NCBI RefSeq assembly: GCF_900115135.1
Contig: NZ_FOVK01000001.1
Coordinates: 496,001-560,000 of the forward strand
Reading direction: 5' to 3'
DNA: 64,000 nucleotides
DNA from: Proteiniclasticum ruminis
GTDB taxonomy: Bacteria; Bacillota; Clostridia; Clostridiales; Clostridiaceae
The position numbers and the translations under genes were made by a program. Of the stretch, positions 41,945 to 49,505 are shown one piece after another (position 1 is the first letter of the stretch; every line of letters starts with the position of its first letter). Under the pieces are notes generated by a model that worked only from the letters and a program-made list of their open reading frames with translations, did not search any database and was not told the DNA's origin.

Positions 41945-43354
41945 CTATCCTATCGTTCCTTCTAGTTCCAGTGTAATCAGATTGTTCATTTCTACTGCAT
42001 ATTCCAAAGGAAGCTCCTTGGAAATAGGCTCTACAAATCCTCTTACAATCATGGCCTTTGCTTCTTCTTCAGAGATTCCTCTCGTCATCAGATAGAAAAT
42101 GGCTTCTTCAGAGATTCTTCCGATCTTTGCTTCATGTCCCAGATCCACATCATCATTCTGGATGTCAATGACAGGAATGGTGTCTGATCTGGAAATATTA
42201 TCCAGCATGAGTGATTCACAGGTAACCGTAGACTTTGATCCATGAGCATTAGGCGCAACTCTTAGAAGTCCTCTGTAAATGGCCTGTCCGCCTGATTTTG
42301 AGATGGACTTAGAGTTTACTGTAGACGTGGTGTAAGGCGCTGCATGAACAACCTTGGAGCCTGTATCAAGAAGCTGGCCCTTTCCTGCGAAAGTAACTCC
42401 TGTGAACTCAGCTCTAGCACGTTCTCCTCTTAGAATACTCATAGGATAAAGCATGGACACTTTGGATCCGAATGATCCGGATACCCATTCGATGGTTCCG
42501 TCCTTATCCACAACAGATCGCTTGGTATTGAGATTGTACATATTTTTAGACCAGTTCTCAATGGTGGAGTAACGTAAAGTAGCTCCTTCTTTCACATAAA
42601 GCTCTACTGCACCCGCGTGAAGATTGTTTACAGAATACTTCGGTGCTGAACATCCTTCAATAAAATGACAGTACGCATTCTTTTCCACAATGATCAGTGT
42701 ATGTTCAAACTGTCCTGCCCCTGGAGCGTTCAGTCTGAAATAGGACTGAAGCGGAATATCCAGCTTCACACCTTCTGGAACATACACAAAAGAACCACCA
42801 GACCAAACAGCGCCATGCAGAGCTGCAAACTTGTGGTCTGTGTTTGGTATGAGCTTCATGAAGTACTCTTTTACAATGTCTTCATACTCTTTCAATGCGG
42901 TTTCAATATCGGTATATACGACACCCTGTTTTACGAGTTCTTCCTTGATGGAATGATATACCACTTCAGAATCGTACTGAGCTCCTACACCTGCAAGTGA
43001 TTTTCTTTCGGCTTCCGGGATTCCTAGACGCTCAAAGGTATCCTTGATTTCCTGTGGAACATCTTCCCAGGAACTGTTCAGATTCGTTTTTGGCTTCACA
43101 TATGTGACGATATTTTCAATATCAAGATCCGATATATCCGGTGCCCATGTTGGCACATCCAGCTTGTGATAGATCTTCAAAGATTCCAGTCTGTAGTTCA
43201 GCATCCATTCCGGCTCGTTTTTCTTGGCGGAAATTTCTCGGATGATGTCCTCTGTGAGGCCTGACTGAGCTTTATATTCATAATTAAAATCATTCTTTAT
43301 ATCATAAACGCCTCTGTCCAGATCTTCTATATAAGTTTTATTTCTTTTTTCCAT
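41945..43354 (-). CDS. sufB: SufB, Fe-S scaffold subunit
   Basis: A 469-residue SufB, the usual length. Motifs: the N-terminal RLESLKIYHKL, YVPEGVKLDIPLQSYFR, the C-containing SAPKYSVNNLHA, and the C-terminal DVDLGHEAKIGRI with the conserved His. It builds clusters on the SufBC2D complex. AAAGGTGAG precedes the ATG. The first 28 bases lie within sufC. Confidence 0.97.
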   Translation of the reverse strand: MEKRNKTYIEDLDRGVYDIKNDFNYEYKAQSGLTEDIIREISAKKNEPEWMLNYRLESLKIYHKLDVPTWAPDISDLDIENIVTYVKPKTNLNSSWEDVPQEIKDTFERLGIPEAERKSLAGVGAQYDSEVVYHSIKEELVKQGVVYTDIETALKEYEDIVKEYFMKLIPNTDHKFAALHGAVWSGGSFVYVPEGVKLDIPLQSYFRLNAPGAGQFEHTLIIVEKNAYCHFIEGCSAPKYSVNNLHAGAVELYVKEGATLRYSTIENWSKNMYNLNTKRSVVDKDGTIEWVSGSFGSKVSMLYPMSILRGERARAEFTGVTFAGKGQLLDTGSKVVHAAPYTTSTVNSKSISKSGGQAIYRGLLRVAPNAHGSKSTVTCESLMLDNISRSDTIPVIDIQNDDVDLGHEAKIGRISEEAIFYLMTRGISEEEAKAMIVRGFVEPISKELPLEYAVEMNNLITLELEGTIG

Positions 43355-44106
43355 TCTGTCTCACCTTTCGCTTCCCTGTACTTGACATATCCATTCTTCT
43401 CGATTTCTTTAGCAAGGGATATATCACCAGTCTCTACGATTCTTCCATCCACCATGACATGGACCACATCCGGATTCAGATAGTCCAGAATATTGTTGTG
43501 GTGTGTAATGATGAGGATGGCATTGTCTGCACTCTTAAAATCGATCACACCTTTGGATACGATTCTAACAGCATCCACGTCAAGACCTGAATCTGTTTCA
43601 TCTAGAATAGCCAGCTTAGGATTTAGAATTCTCATCTGAAGAATTTCATTCTTCTTCTTTTCCCCGCCTGAGTAACCCATATTGAGGTATCTCTGTGCGT
43701 AGGAACGATCAATATCCAGCTGAGACATTTTTTCCTTCAGCTCTTTCTTGAACTGAATGGCTTTAACATTCTCGCCAGTAATCTGAGATTTGGCTGCTCT
43801 CAAAAAGTTTTCTACGGTAATTCCAGGTATTTCCTGAGGTGCCTGGAAAGACAGGAAGATTCCCTTTTTTGCTCTTTCATCAACAGCATCTTCGGTGATG
43901 TCCTCATTCTCAAACATGATGCTGCCTTCCGTCACTTCATACTTAGGGCTGCCCATGATTACGTTTGCCAATGTGGATTTTCCAGCACCATTGGGTCCCA
44001 TTATGACATGAACTTCTCCTTTGTTGACTACAAGGTCAAGACCTTTTAAGATTTCTTTTTCATTCACTTGGCTTTTAAGACCAGTAATTCTTAACATTTC
44101 TGACAT
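43327..44106 (-). CDS. sufC: SufC, Fe-S assembly ATPase
   Basis: A 259-residue ABC-type ATPase. Walker A GPNGAGKST is at about 37-45, the signature YSGGEKKKNE, and Walker B AILDETDSGLD (a SufC-type variant). It drives structural change of SufB-SufD. It is the first gene of the operon, with a good promoter upstream, and overlaps sufB. Confidence 0.97.
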   Translation of the reverse strand: MSEMLRITGLKSQVNEKEILKGLDLVVNKGEVHVIMGPNGAGKSTLANVIMGSPKYEVTEGSIMFENEDITEDAVDERAKKGIFLSFQAPQEIPGITVENFLRAAKSQITGENVKAIQFKKELKEKMSQLDIDRSYAQRYLNMGYSGGEKKKNEILQMRILNPKLAILDETDSGLDVDAVRIVSKGVIDFKSADNAILIITHHNNILDYLNPDVVHVMVDGRIVETGDISLAKEIEKNGYVKYREAKGETEWKKEIKLI

Positions 44107-44157
44107 TCTAACTCTCCTTCAATTCTGAGCATTTTTATCTGATATTACCTGTTTTCC

Positions 44158-44186
44158 ATTTTAACCTCTTCAGCAAAGTTCGTCAA
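44158..44186 (-). promoter_or_regulatory. Promoter of sufCBDSU
   Basis: TTGACG, 17-base spacer and TAAAAT on the minus strand, about 52 bases before sufC. No separate regulator gene is adjacent; the IscR-like protein encoded at 31242-31694 is a candidate controller. Confidence 0.75.
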
Positions 44187-44222
44187 CCTTAGAAACCCAT
44201 TTCTTTATAAAAATATCATTGA

Positions 44223-44266
44223 TAAAAAAATGAAAAAGCCTAAAATACAAGGATTTCAGACTTTTT
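44223..44266 (-). terminator. Terminator after glyA
   Basis: A 14-bp stem (AAAAAGTCTGAAAT with ATTTTAGGCTTTTT) with a six-base loop, then a T-rich tail on the minus strand, about 30 bases after the glyA stop. It also insulates the suf promoter. Confidence 0.85.
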
Positions 44267-44295
44267 GCGATTACACAATTAAATTTTATGATCTA

Positions 44296-45528
44296 TTAGT
44301 ACAGAGGATGCTTTTTGCACAAATCTGCTACTTTTTCTTTAATTGAACTCAGGTCTTCTTCTCGATGCATGATGGCATAATCCATGTACTCCACCATCTG
44401 TCTGATTTCTGCTTCCTTGAATCCTCGAGTCGTCACTGCAGCGCAACCCATTCTTAACCCGGAGGTCACAAATGGACTTCTCGTCTCAAAGGGAATGGTG
44501 TTTTTGTTTGTTGTGATTCCAATGGAGTCCAGAAGCTTCTCTGCATCCTTGCCCGTGATGTCTTTATTGTTAAGATCCACAAGTACCAGGTGGTTGTCTG
44601 TCCCACCGGATACAAGTCTGTACCCTTTTGCAGTGAGACTTTCAGCAAGTGTTTGTGTATTCTTAAGAACCTGGGACATATAGGCTTTAAAATCTGCTCC
44701 CATAGCTTCTTTAAAACACACTGCTTTTGCTGCAATCACGTGCTCCAGCGGTCCGCCCTGCATTCCTGGAAAAACAGACTTATCTACAGCTTTTGCATAT
44801 TTTTCTTTACATAAAATTGCTCCACCTCTTGGACCTCGCAGTGTTTTATGCGTTGTAGTTGTCACAAAATCCGCATAAGGCACAGGACTCATATGATGGC
44901 CTGTTGCGATGAGGCCTGCGATGTGCGCCATATCCACCATAAAATAAGCTTCAACTTCTCTTGCAATTTTTTCGATTCTTTCAAAGTCAATCGCTCTTGG
45001 GTAAGCAGAAGCTCCCGCAACAATCATCTTTGGCTTTTCTCTCAAAGCAAGCTCTCTTAATGCATCATAGTCAATTCTCTCATCATTCTGGTCCACACCA
45101 TAGGAAACAAACTCATAAAGCTTCCCTGAAAAGTTCACAGGGCTTCCATGGGTCAGGTGCCCACCGTGGGAAAGGTCCATTCCCAGTATTTTATCCCCTG
45201 GTTCTAGAACCGCCATATATACTGCCATATTTGCCTGGCTTCCTGAATGAGGCTGCACATTTGCATGCTCCGCCTGAAACAGCTCTTTCATTCTCTCAAT
45301 GGCCAAGGTTTCAATCTTATCCACCACATGACATCCGCCGTAATATCTCTTATTCGGATATCCCTCTGCATACTTGTTGGTCAGTGCTGTTCCCATAGCT
45401 TCCATCACAGCTTTTGATGTGAAATTCTCTGAAGCGATGAGCTCAATGTTGTACTCCTGTCTCTGTTCTTCCTCTTCGATGAGTTCGAAGATTTCTGCAT
45501 CCTGATCTTTTAAATACCTGCTGTTCAT
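44296..45528 (-). CDS. glyA: Serine hydroxymethyltransferase
   Basis: A 410-residue PLP enzyme converting serine and tetrahydrofolate to glycine and methylene-THF. Motifs: [28 protein letters not shown], and the PLP lysine in [14 protein letters not shown]. The length and C terminus are normal. It is a single gene with its own terminator; the upstream 287-base gap must hold its promoter. Confidence 0.97.
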   Translation of the reverse strand: MNSRYLKDQDAEIFELIEEEEQRQEYNIELIASENFTSKAVMEAMGTALTNKYAEGYPNKRYYGGCHVVDKIETLAIERMKELFQAEHANVQPHSGSQANMAVYMAVLEPGDKILGMDLSHGGHLTHGSPVNFSGKLYEFVSYGVDQNDERIDYDALRELALREKPKMIVAGASAYPRAIDFERIEKIAREVEAYFMVDMAHIAGLIATGHHMSPVPYADFVTTTTHKTLRGPRGGAILCKEKYAKAVDKSVFPGMQGGPLEHVIAAKAVCFKEAMGADFKAYMSQVLKNTQTLAESLTAKGYRLVSGGTDNHLVLVDLNNKDITGKDAEKLLDSIGITTNKNTIPFETRSPFVTSGLRMGCAAVTTRGFKEAEIRQMVEYMDYAIMHREEDLSSIKEKVADLCKKHPLY

Positions 45529-45760
45529 TTCTACCCCCTGGAATGATATTAATTTAAATTGAATGACTCATACGGTTTAATCATATCAATCCATGCTCTT
45601 TTTGTATATTGAAAATCCACTGAAAAACACGAATTACGAAGATGACAGCATTCGCCCCATATATGTAATGGTTTTCTTATCAATTATTTCAAAAACACAT
45701 CACATTTTCACTGGAACTTGGCTTAGGATCTGATTCCTATAGAGAATTACCATCTTTTGT
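45529..45760. other. Intergenic gap between glyA and the exporter genes
   Basis: No gene is seen. The region separates divergent glyA and the ThrE-like genes. The minus-strand side should contain the glyA promoter, but no candidate has good spacing. The plus-strand promoter lies just to the right. Confidence 0.4.
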
Positions 45761-45788
45761 TTGAATTCGCATGACGTTCCATTATAAT
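45761..45788 (+). promoter_or_regulatory. Promoter of the exporter-HAD operon
   Basis: TTGAAT, 16-base spacer and TATAAT, about 28 bases before the first gene. Confidence 0.75.
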
Positions 45789-45815
45789 AGAAGAAGACTA
45801 AAGAGGTGGATATGA

Positions 45816-46574
45816 ATGGACAATCAAAGATTAATCAAACTTGCCACAATGGCAGGGCAGATCATTTTAGAATCCGGTGGTGAAATCTACAGAGTAGAAG
45901 AAACAATCCGCATGATTCTAAAGTCTTATAATAAAGCGGATGCGGAGAGCTTTGTGACACCTACGGGCATCATGGTATCACTTACAGAAGAAGATGGAAC
46001 CATTGTATCTCTCATACGCCGCGTTCAAAAAAGCAATATTGATCTAGAAAAAGTTGCGTTGGTGAATTCTCTCTCAAGAGAGCTTATGGAAACACAGCTC
46101 CCTCTGGATTCCCTTGAAAAAAGACTGCAGGAAATCTCAGACAAGAAACCTTATAGCATTTTCTTCCAGCTGGTCATGGCCGCCATGTGCGGGTTCTCTT
46201 TTACCGTCCTATTTGGTGGAACATTCATCGATGCTCTCATTGCGCTGGTCATCGGAATCTGTGTCCGGCTTCTGCAGCTGGGAACAAGAGAAATAAAACT
46301 AAATGGAATTTTCATCAATATCATTGGTGGAGCGCTTGTGGCCCTTCTTGTTCATCTGTTCACGAGAACCATACCTCTTTCTCCCAATGAAGATATTATC
46401 ACCATCGGATCCATCATGCTTCTGGTCCCTGGAATTGCCTTCACAAACGCAATCCGAGATATCCTCATGGGCGACTATCTCTCTGGTGTCTCTAAAGGAA
46501 TGGAAGCATTCCTCATCGCAGTAGGTATTGCCATAGGAGCCGGAACCGTACTGGCCCTTCTGGGAGGTGTGTAG
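45816..46574 (+). CDS. ThrE-type exporter, large subunit (YjjP-like)
   Basis: A 252-residue protein of the threonine/serine exporter family (DUF1212). The soluble N-terminal half contains GQIILESGGEIYRVEETI; the C-terminal half has about five membrane helices, with LVPGIAFTNAIRD being a family motif. With the next gene it forms a split ThrE transporter that in relatives exports threonine, serine or, for YjjPB, succinate. A GAGGTGG site precedes the ATG. Confidence 0.9.
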   Translation: MDNQRLIKLATMAGQIILESGGEIYRVEETIRMILKSYNKADAESFVTPTGIMVSLTEEDGTIVSLIRRVQKSNIDLEKVALVNSLSRELMETQLPLDSLEKRLQEISDKKPYSIFFQLVMAAMCGFSFTVLFGGTFIDALIALVIGICVRLLQLGTREIKLNGIFINIIGGALVALLVHLFTRTIPLSPNEDIITIGSIMLLVPGIAFTNAIRDILMGDYLSGVSKGMEAFLIAVGIAIGAGTVLALLGGV

Positions 46575-46575
46575 T

Positions 46576-47022
46576 ATGATGATTGAAATCATCATGGCTT
46601 ATATGGCATCTCTCAGCTTCGCCTACATCTTCAATCTCAACAGAAGAACTGCTTTCCTCTCAGCTTTTGGGGGATCACTTGGCTGGCTCTTTTACAGCAT
46701 ATCACTCAGCTACTTCAGTGATCCGAATGTAGCCTTCTTCTTCGGAGCGGTGGCCTTTACCTATTATGGTGAGCTCATGGCCCGAAAAATGAGAACACCT
46801 GTAACCAGTTATATCACACCAGGACTTATCCCCCTGGTTCCGGGAAGCGGGCTTTACCATACGATGCTCAAATCCCTGGAAGGAGACTATAACGGTGCTC
46901 TCAGAGAGGGGATTACGACGCTCATGGCTTCCGGCGCGCTAGCGATTGGAATTCTAATGGTTTTCACACTGATGAAAATTTACTATCTGTTCAAGCGGAG
47001 GATCATAGATGAAAAGAACTAA
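46576..47022 (+). CDS. ThrE-type exporter, small subunit (YjjB-like)
   Basis: A 148-residue four- to five-helix membrane protein of the DUF3815/YjjB family. ARKMRTPVTSYITPGLIPLVPGSGLY is the family signature. The ATG at 46576 follows GGGAGG by eight bases and the stop codon of the large subunit by one base. It pairs with the preceding gene as one exporter. Confidence 0.9.
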   Translation: MMIEIIMAYMASLSFAYIFNLNRRTAFLSAFGGSLGWLFYSISLSYFSDPNVAFFFGAVAFTYYGELMARKMRTPVTSYITPGLIPLVPGSGLYHTMLKSLEGDYNGALREGITTLMASGALAIGILMVFTLMKIYYLFKRRIIDEKN

Positions 47023-47170
47023 ACTCGTTTATGTCAACAAGAATGAAGACATAGAAAAAAAGGTCCAGGAAACCTTAAATAAGTATCACATCAAAAAAGA
47101 GCAGGTGATTGAAATCTGCTATTCAGAAAAAGACAGCAATAAAAATGCCCTGATTGTCTATAATGCTTAG
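47009..47170 (+). CDS. 53-residue small protein, Cse60-like pattern
   Basis: A short frame (MKRTKLVYVNKNEDIEKK... to ...NALIVYNA) overlapping the exporter gene by 14 bases, with GGAGG seven bases before the ATG. Its stop codon TAG lies within the ribosome site of the next gene, so three genes are tightly coupled. The pattern of a leading beta strand, a helix (EKKVQETLNKYH), VIEICYSEKD, then ALIVY resembles small Cse60/DUF2758 proteins, but this match is weak. Function unknown. Confidence 0.7.
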   Translation: MKRTKLVYVNKNEDIEKKVQETLNKYHIKKEQVIEICYSEKDSNKNALIVYNA

Positions 47171-47181
47171 GAGGACCCATA

Positions 47182-47901
47182 TTGAAAAAAATAAACACAA
47201 TCTTATTTGATTTGGACGGTACCCTGCTGTCCATTGATATGAAGGAATTTGAAGAAATCTATTATACCAGCTTATCTAACACTTTCAAGTCCATCATCGC
47301 ACCTGATAAGTTCATGGCCATGCTTTACAGCTCAGTGAAAGCCATGGTGAAAAATAAGGAAAAGCGTACCAATGAAGAAGTATTTATGAGTGCCATGAAA
47401 GAACATGTCGGAGAGGAACTGCCAGCTTTCCAAAAGCACTTCATCCGTTATTACGAGAATGATTTTTCTGTGCTGAGAAATGCGGTGAACAAGAACACTG
47501 ATATGCTGGAGGCGCTGGAAATTCTGAAAGAAAAAGGATACGAGCTTGTCATTGCTACCAATCCTCTCTTTCCAAAGTTTGCGATAGATCAGAGAATCCA
47601 ATGGGCAGACCTCGTTCATGAAGATTTTTCACATATCACTTACTTTGAAGACTGCCATTACTGCAAACCCAACGTCGAATACTACAGTGAGATTCTGGAA
47701 ACCATTGGCAAGAATCCACAGGAATGCTTGATGGTTGGAAACGATGCTGAAGAAGATCTTGCTGCAAGCACTCTGGGCATAAAGACGTATCTCATCACAA
47801 ACCATCTTCTCAATCGGAAGAACCTTGAGTACACTGCGGACCATGAGGGCACCTATAAGGATTTCCTCGTGTTTGCAGAATCAATGCCTGTTGTTTCATA
47901 A
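47182..47901 (+). CDS. HAD family hydrolase
   Basis: A 239-residue haloacid-dehalogenase-like phosphatase with the nucleophile in LFDLDGTLL, motif II VIATNP, the lysine in HYCKPNVEYY, and motif IV VGNDAEEDLAA. A helical cap (about 20-100) follows motif I. The substrate cannot be told. The start is TTG, seven bases after AGGAGG, which itself overlaps the preceding stop. It is last in the exporter operon and is followed by a terminator. Confidence 0.9.
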   Translation: MKKINTILFDLDGTLLSIDMKEFEEIYYTSLSNTFKSIIAPDKFMAMLYSSVKAMVKNKEKRTNEEVFMSAMKEHVGEELPAFQKHFIRYYENDFSVLRNAVNKNTDMLEALEILKEKGYELVIATNPLFPKFAIDQRIQWADLVHEDFSHITYFEDCHYCKPNVEYYSEILETIGKNPQECLMVGNDAEEDLAASTLGIKTYLITNHLLNRKNLEYTADHEGTYKDFLVFAESMPVVS

Positions 47902-47921
47902 ACTTTTGAGCATATGAGAAA

Positions 47922-47948
47922 GGAGCGGAAATCCCGCTCCTATTTTTG
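47922..47948 (+). terminator. Terminator after the HAD gene
   Basis: GGAGCGG/CCGCTCC stem with a five-base loop followed by TATTTTTG. It may also stop the minus-strand GlsB-like unit weakly. Confidence 0.85.
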
Positions 47949-47954
47949 TTTACT

Positions 47955-48218
47955 TTATCTTTTGCTGACTATGCCAATGATCCAAAGCAGAATCAGTGCG
48001 CCCGCTACGGATACGATGAAGCTCCAGATATTAAGTCCCGTTGCAGGTCCAAGGCCTAGAAGACCTGCGACCCATCCACCGATAAATGCACCGATGACAC
48101 CCACAATGATGTTTGCAAGGATTCCCATCTTAGCATCTTTTCCGGCAATCATGCTGGCAATCCATCCCGATACTCCACCTAATATAATCCATACGATGAT
48201 ATTTGATACTTCTGGCAT
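47955..48218 (-). CDS. GlsB/YeaQ/YmgE family membrane protein, copy 2
   Basis: An 87-residue protein with three hydrophobic segments and many glycines (GAFIGGWVAGLLGLG). The family is called transglycosylase-associated or stress-envelope protein; its molecular function is not settled. It differs from the neighbouring copy at seven of 87 residues, so the pair arose by recent tandem duplication. AAGGAGG precedes the start. Confidence 0.85.
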   Translation of the reverse strand: MPEVSNIIVWIILGGVSGWIASMIAGKDAKMGILANIIVGVIGAFIGGWVAGLLGLGPATGLNIWSFIVSVAGALILLWIIGIVSKR

Positions 48219-48236
48219 AAATTTTACCTCCTTAAG

Positions 48237-48500
48237 CTATCTCTTGTTCACTAGACCGATGATCCACAGTAGAATCAGTGCTCCTATGACAGATACAATA
48301 AAACTCCAGATATTGAGTCCTGTTGCTGGTCCAAGACCTAAAAGCCCAGCGACCCATCCACCAATAAATGCTCCGATGATACCGACAATAATATTAGCGA
48401 GAATACCCATCTTGGCATCCTTCCCAGCAATCATGCTGGCAATCCAACCTGATATTCCACCAAGTATCAGCCATACTATAATATTTGTTACTTCTGGCAT
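48237..48500 (-). CDS. GlsB/YeaQ/YmgE family membrane protein, copy 1
   Basis: An 87-residue near-identical partner of the next gene. The ATG at 48500 has AAGGAGG upstream; the frame runs longer upstream without a ribosome site. It has a consensus-like promoter and the second copy follows after 18 bases, so both are made from one mRNA. Probably stress or envelope related, by family. Confidence 0.85.
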   Translation of the reverse strand: MPEVTNIIVWLILGGISGWIASMIAGKDAKMGILANIIVGIIGAFIGGWVAGLLGLGPATGLNIWSFIVSVIGALILLWIIGLVNKR

Positions 48501-48555
48501 GTTATAATACCTCCTTAGATAAATGGTTTTGATCACTTCTTGTAATCTTGAGGTT

Positions 48556-48585
48556 ATTATAGCTTTACCGAAAGTGCGGCGTCAA
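48556..48585 (-). promoter_or_regulatory. Promoter of the GlsB-like pair
   Basis: TTGACG, 18-base spacer and TATAAT on the minus strand, about 55 bases before the first copy. Confidence 0.75.
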
Positions 48586-48760
48586 CGATTCTAAACTAGT
48601 GTTTTCAACTGTTTTCACAATGTTCCATGTTCCTGTAATTCTATGCCTATCCATTCATAATTTTAAAAAAACCGACATGGAAACATTACATCTTTTTCAC
48701 CGTATGGCTATAAGGTGTACATAAGTATTACTTCCTTTATTGAGTCAAAACTCGAAGCAA
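48586..48760. other. Gap without a gene
   Basis: About 175 bases between the GlsB-like promoter and the pgsA terminator. No plausible frame or strong structure is seen. Confidence 0.4.
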
Positions 48761-48789
48761 TAAAAAAACGGCCACACTTCTGTGACCGT
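48761..48789 (-). terminator. Terminator after pgsA
   Basis: ACGGTCACA/TGTGGCCGT stem with a four-base loop followed by TTTTTTTA on the minus strand. Confidence 0.9.
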
Positions 48790-48800
48790 AAATCCACCTG

Positions 48801-49391
48801 CTACTTATTGGTGTCAATGTATACCCATCCATTTTTAAAGTAATCCAACCCTGACATGATTGTGAAGAACACCGCAACATACATTGCCACTGGCGGGAAA
48901 ATACTGAAGAATGAACCCAAGAAAGGTACCGACTTGAAAAGTTCAATCAGATACTCCTCATGAGTTGAAATCAGCTGTATCAGCATGGATACAATCGCAA
49001 TAATCTGAGTGGTAGTTTTGATTTTCCCCCAAATACTCGCTGCAATAACAACGCCTTCATTCGCTGCGATGGTTCTTAATCCTGATACTGCAAACTCTCT
49101 TGAAATAACAACAACTGCGACCCATGCACCGATTAGATTATACTCAACAAGTGCAATCAGTGCAGATGTGACAAGAAGTTTGTCGGCCAAAGGATCCATG
49201 AATTTCCCAAAATTGGTGATGAGATTATCTCGCCTTGCAATCTTGCCATCCAAATGGTCAGTGTAGGCAGCCACAACGAAAATCACAGTGGCTAAGGTAA
49301 AATTAAATGGAATTGCTTTTACTGATACTAAGACTAAAAAAACAGGTACTAAAATCATTCTAAATAATGTCAGCTTATTTGGTAAATTCAT
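48801..49391 (-). CDS. pgsA: Phosphatidylglycerophosphate synthase
   Basis: A 196-residue membrane CDP-alcohol phosphatidyltransferase that condenses CDP-diacylglycerol with glycerol-3-phosphate. The catalytic motif DGKIARR...G...DPLAD is at about residues 45-70, flanked by four to six membrane helices. The ATG at 49391 has GGAGTGG upstream. It follows ftsK by about 115 bases; a terminator ends it. Confidence 0.95.
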   Translation of the reverse strand: MNLPNKLTLFRMILVPVFLVLVSVKAIPFNFTLATVIFVVAAYTDHLDGKIARRDNLITNFGKFMDPLADKLLVTSALIALVEYNLIGAWVAVVVISREFAVSGLRTIAANEGVVIAASIWGKIKTTTQIIAIVSMLIQLISTHEEYLIELFKSVPFLGSFFSIFPPVAMYVAVFFTIMSGLDYFKNGWVYIDTNK

Positions 49392-49505
49392 ATTATCCAC
49401 TCCAACCTCGTATTGTCTTCATTCTTCTTTGTATTACTGATAAGTTTATACCAAAAACTTTAATTCTAGCTATATCATCTCATATTCTAATGCATTTCAC
49501 AAGAA

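Noticed and set aside
47914-48507. 197-residue frame across both GlsB-like genes on the plus strand
   Set aside because: It is the antisense of two duplicated genes; its repeats simply mirror the duplication.
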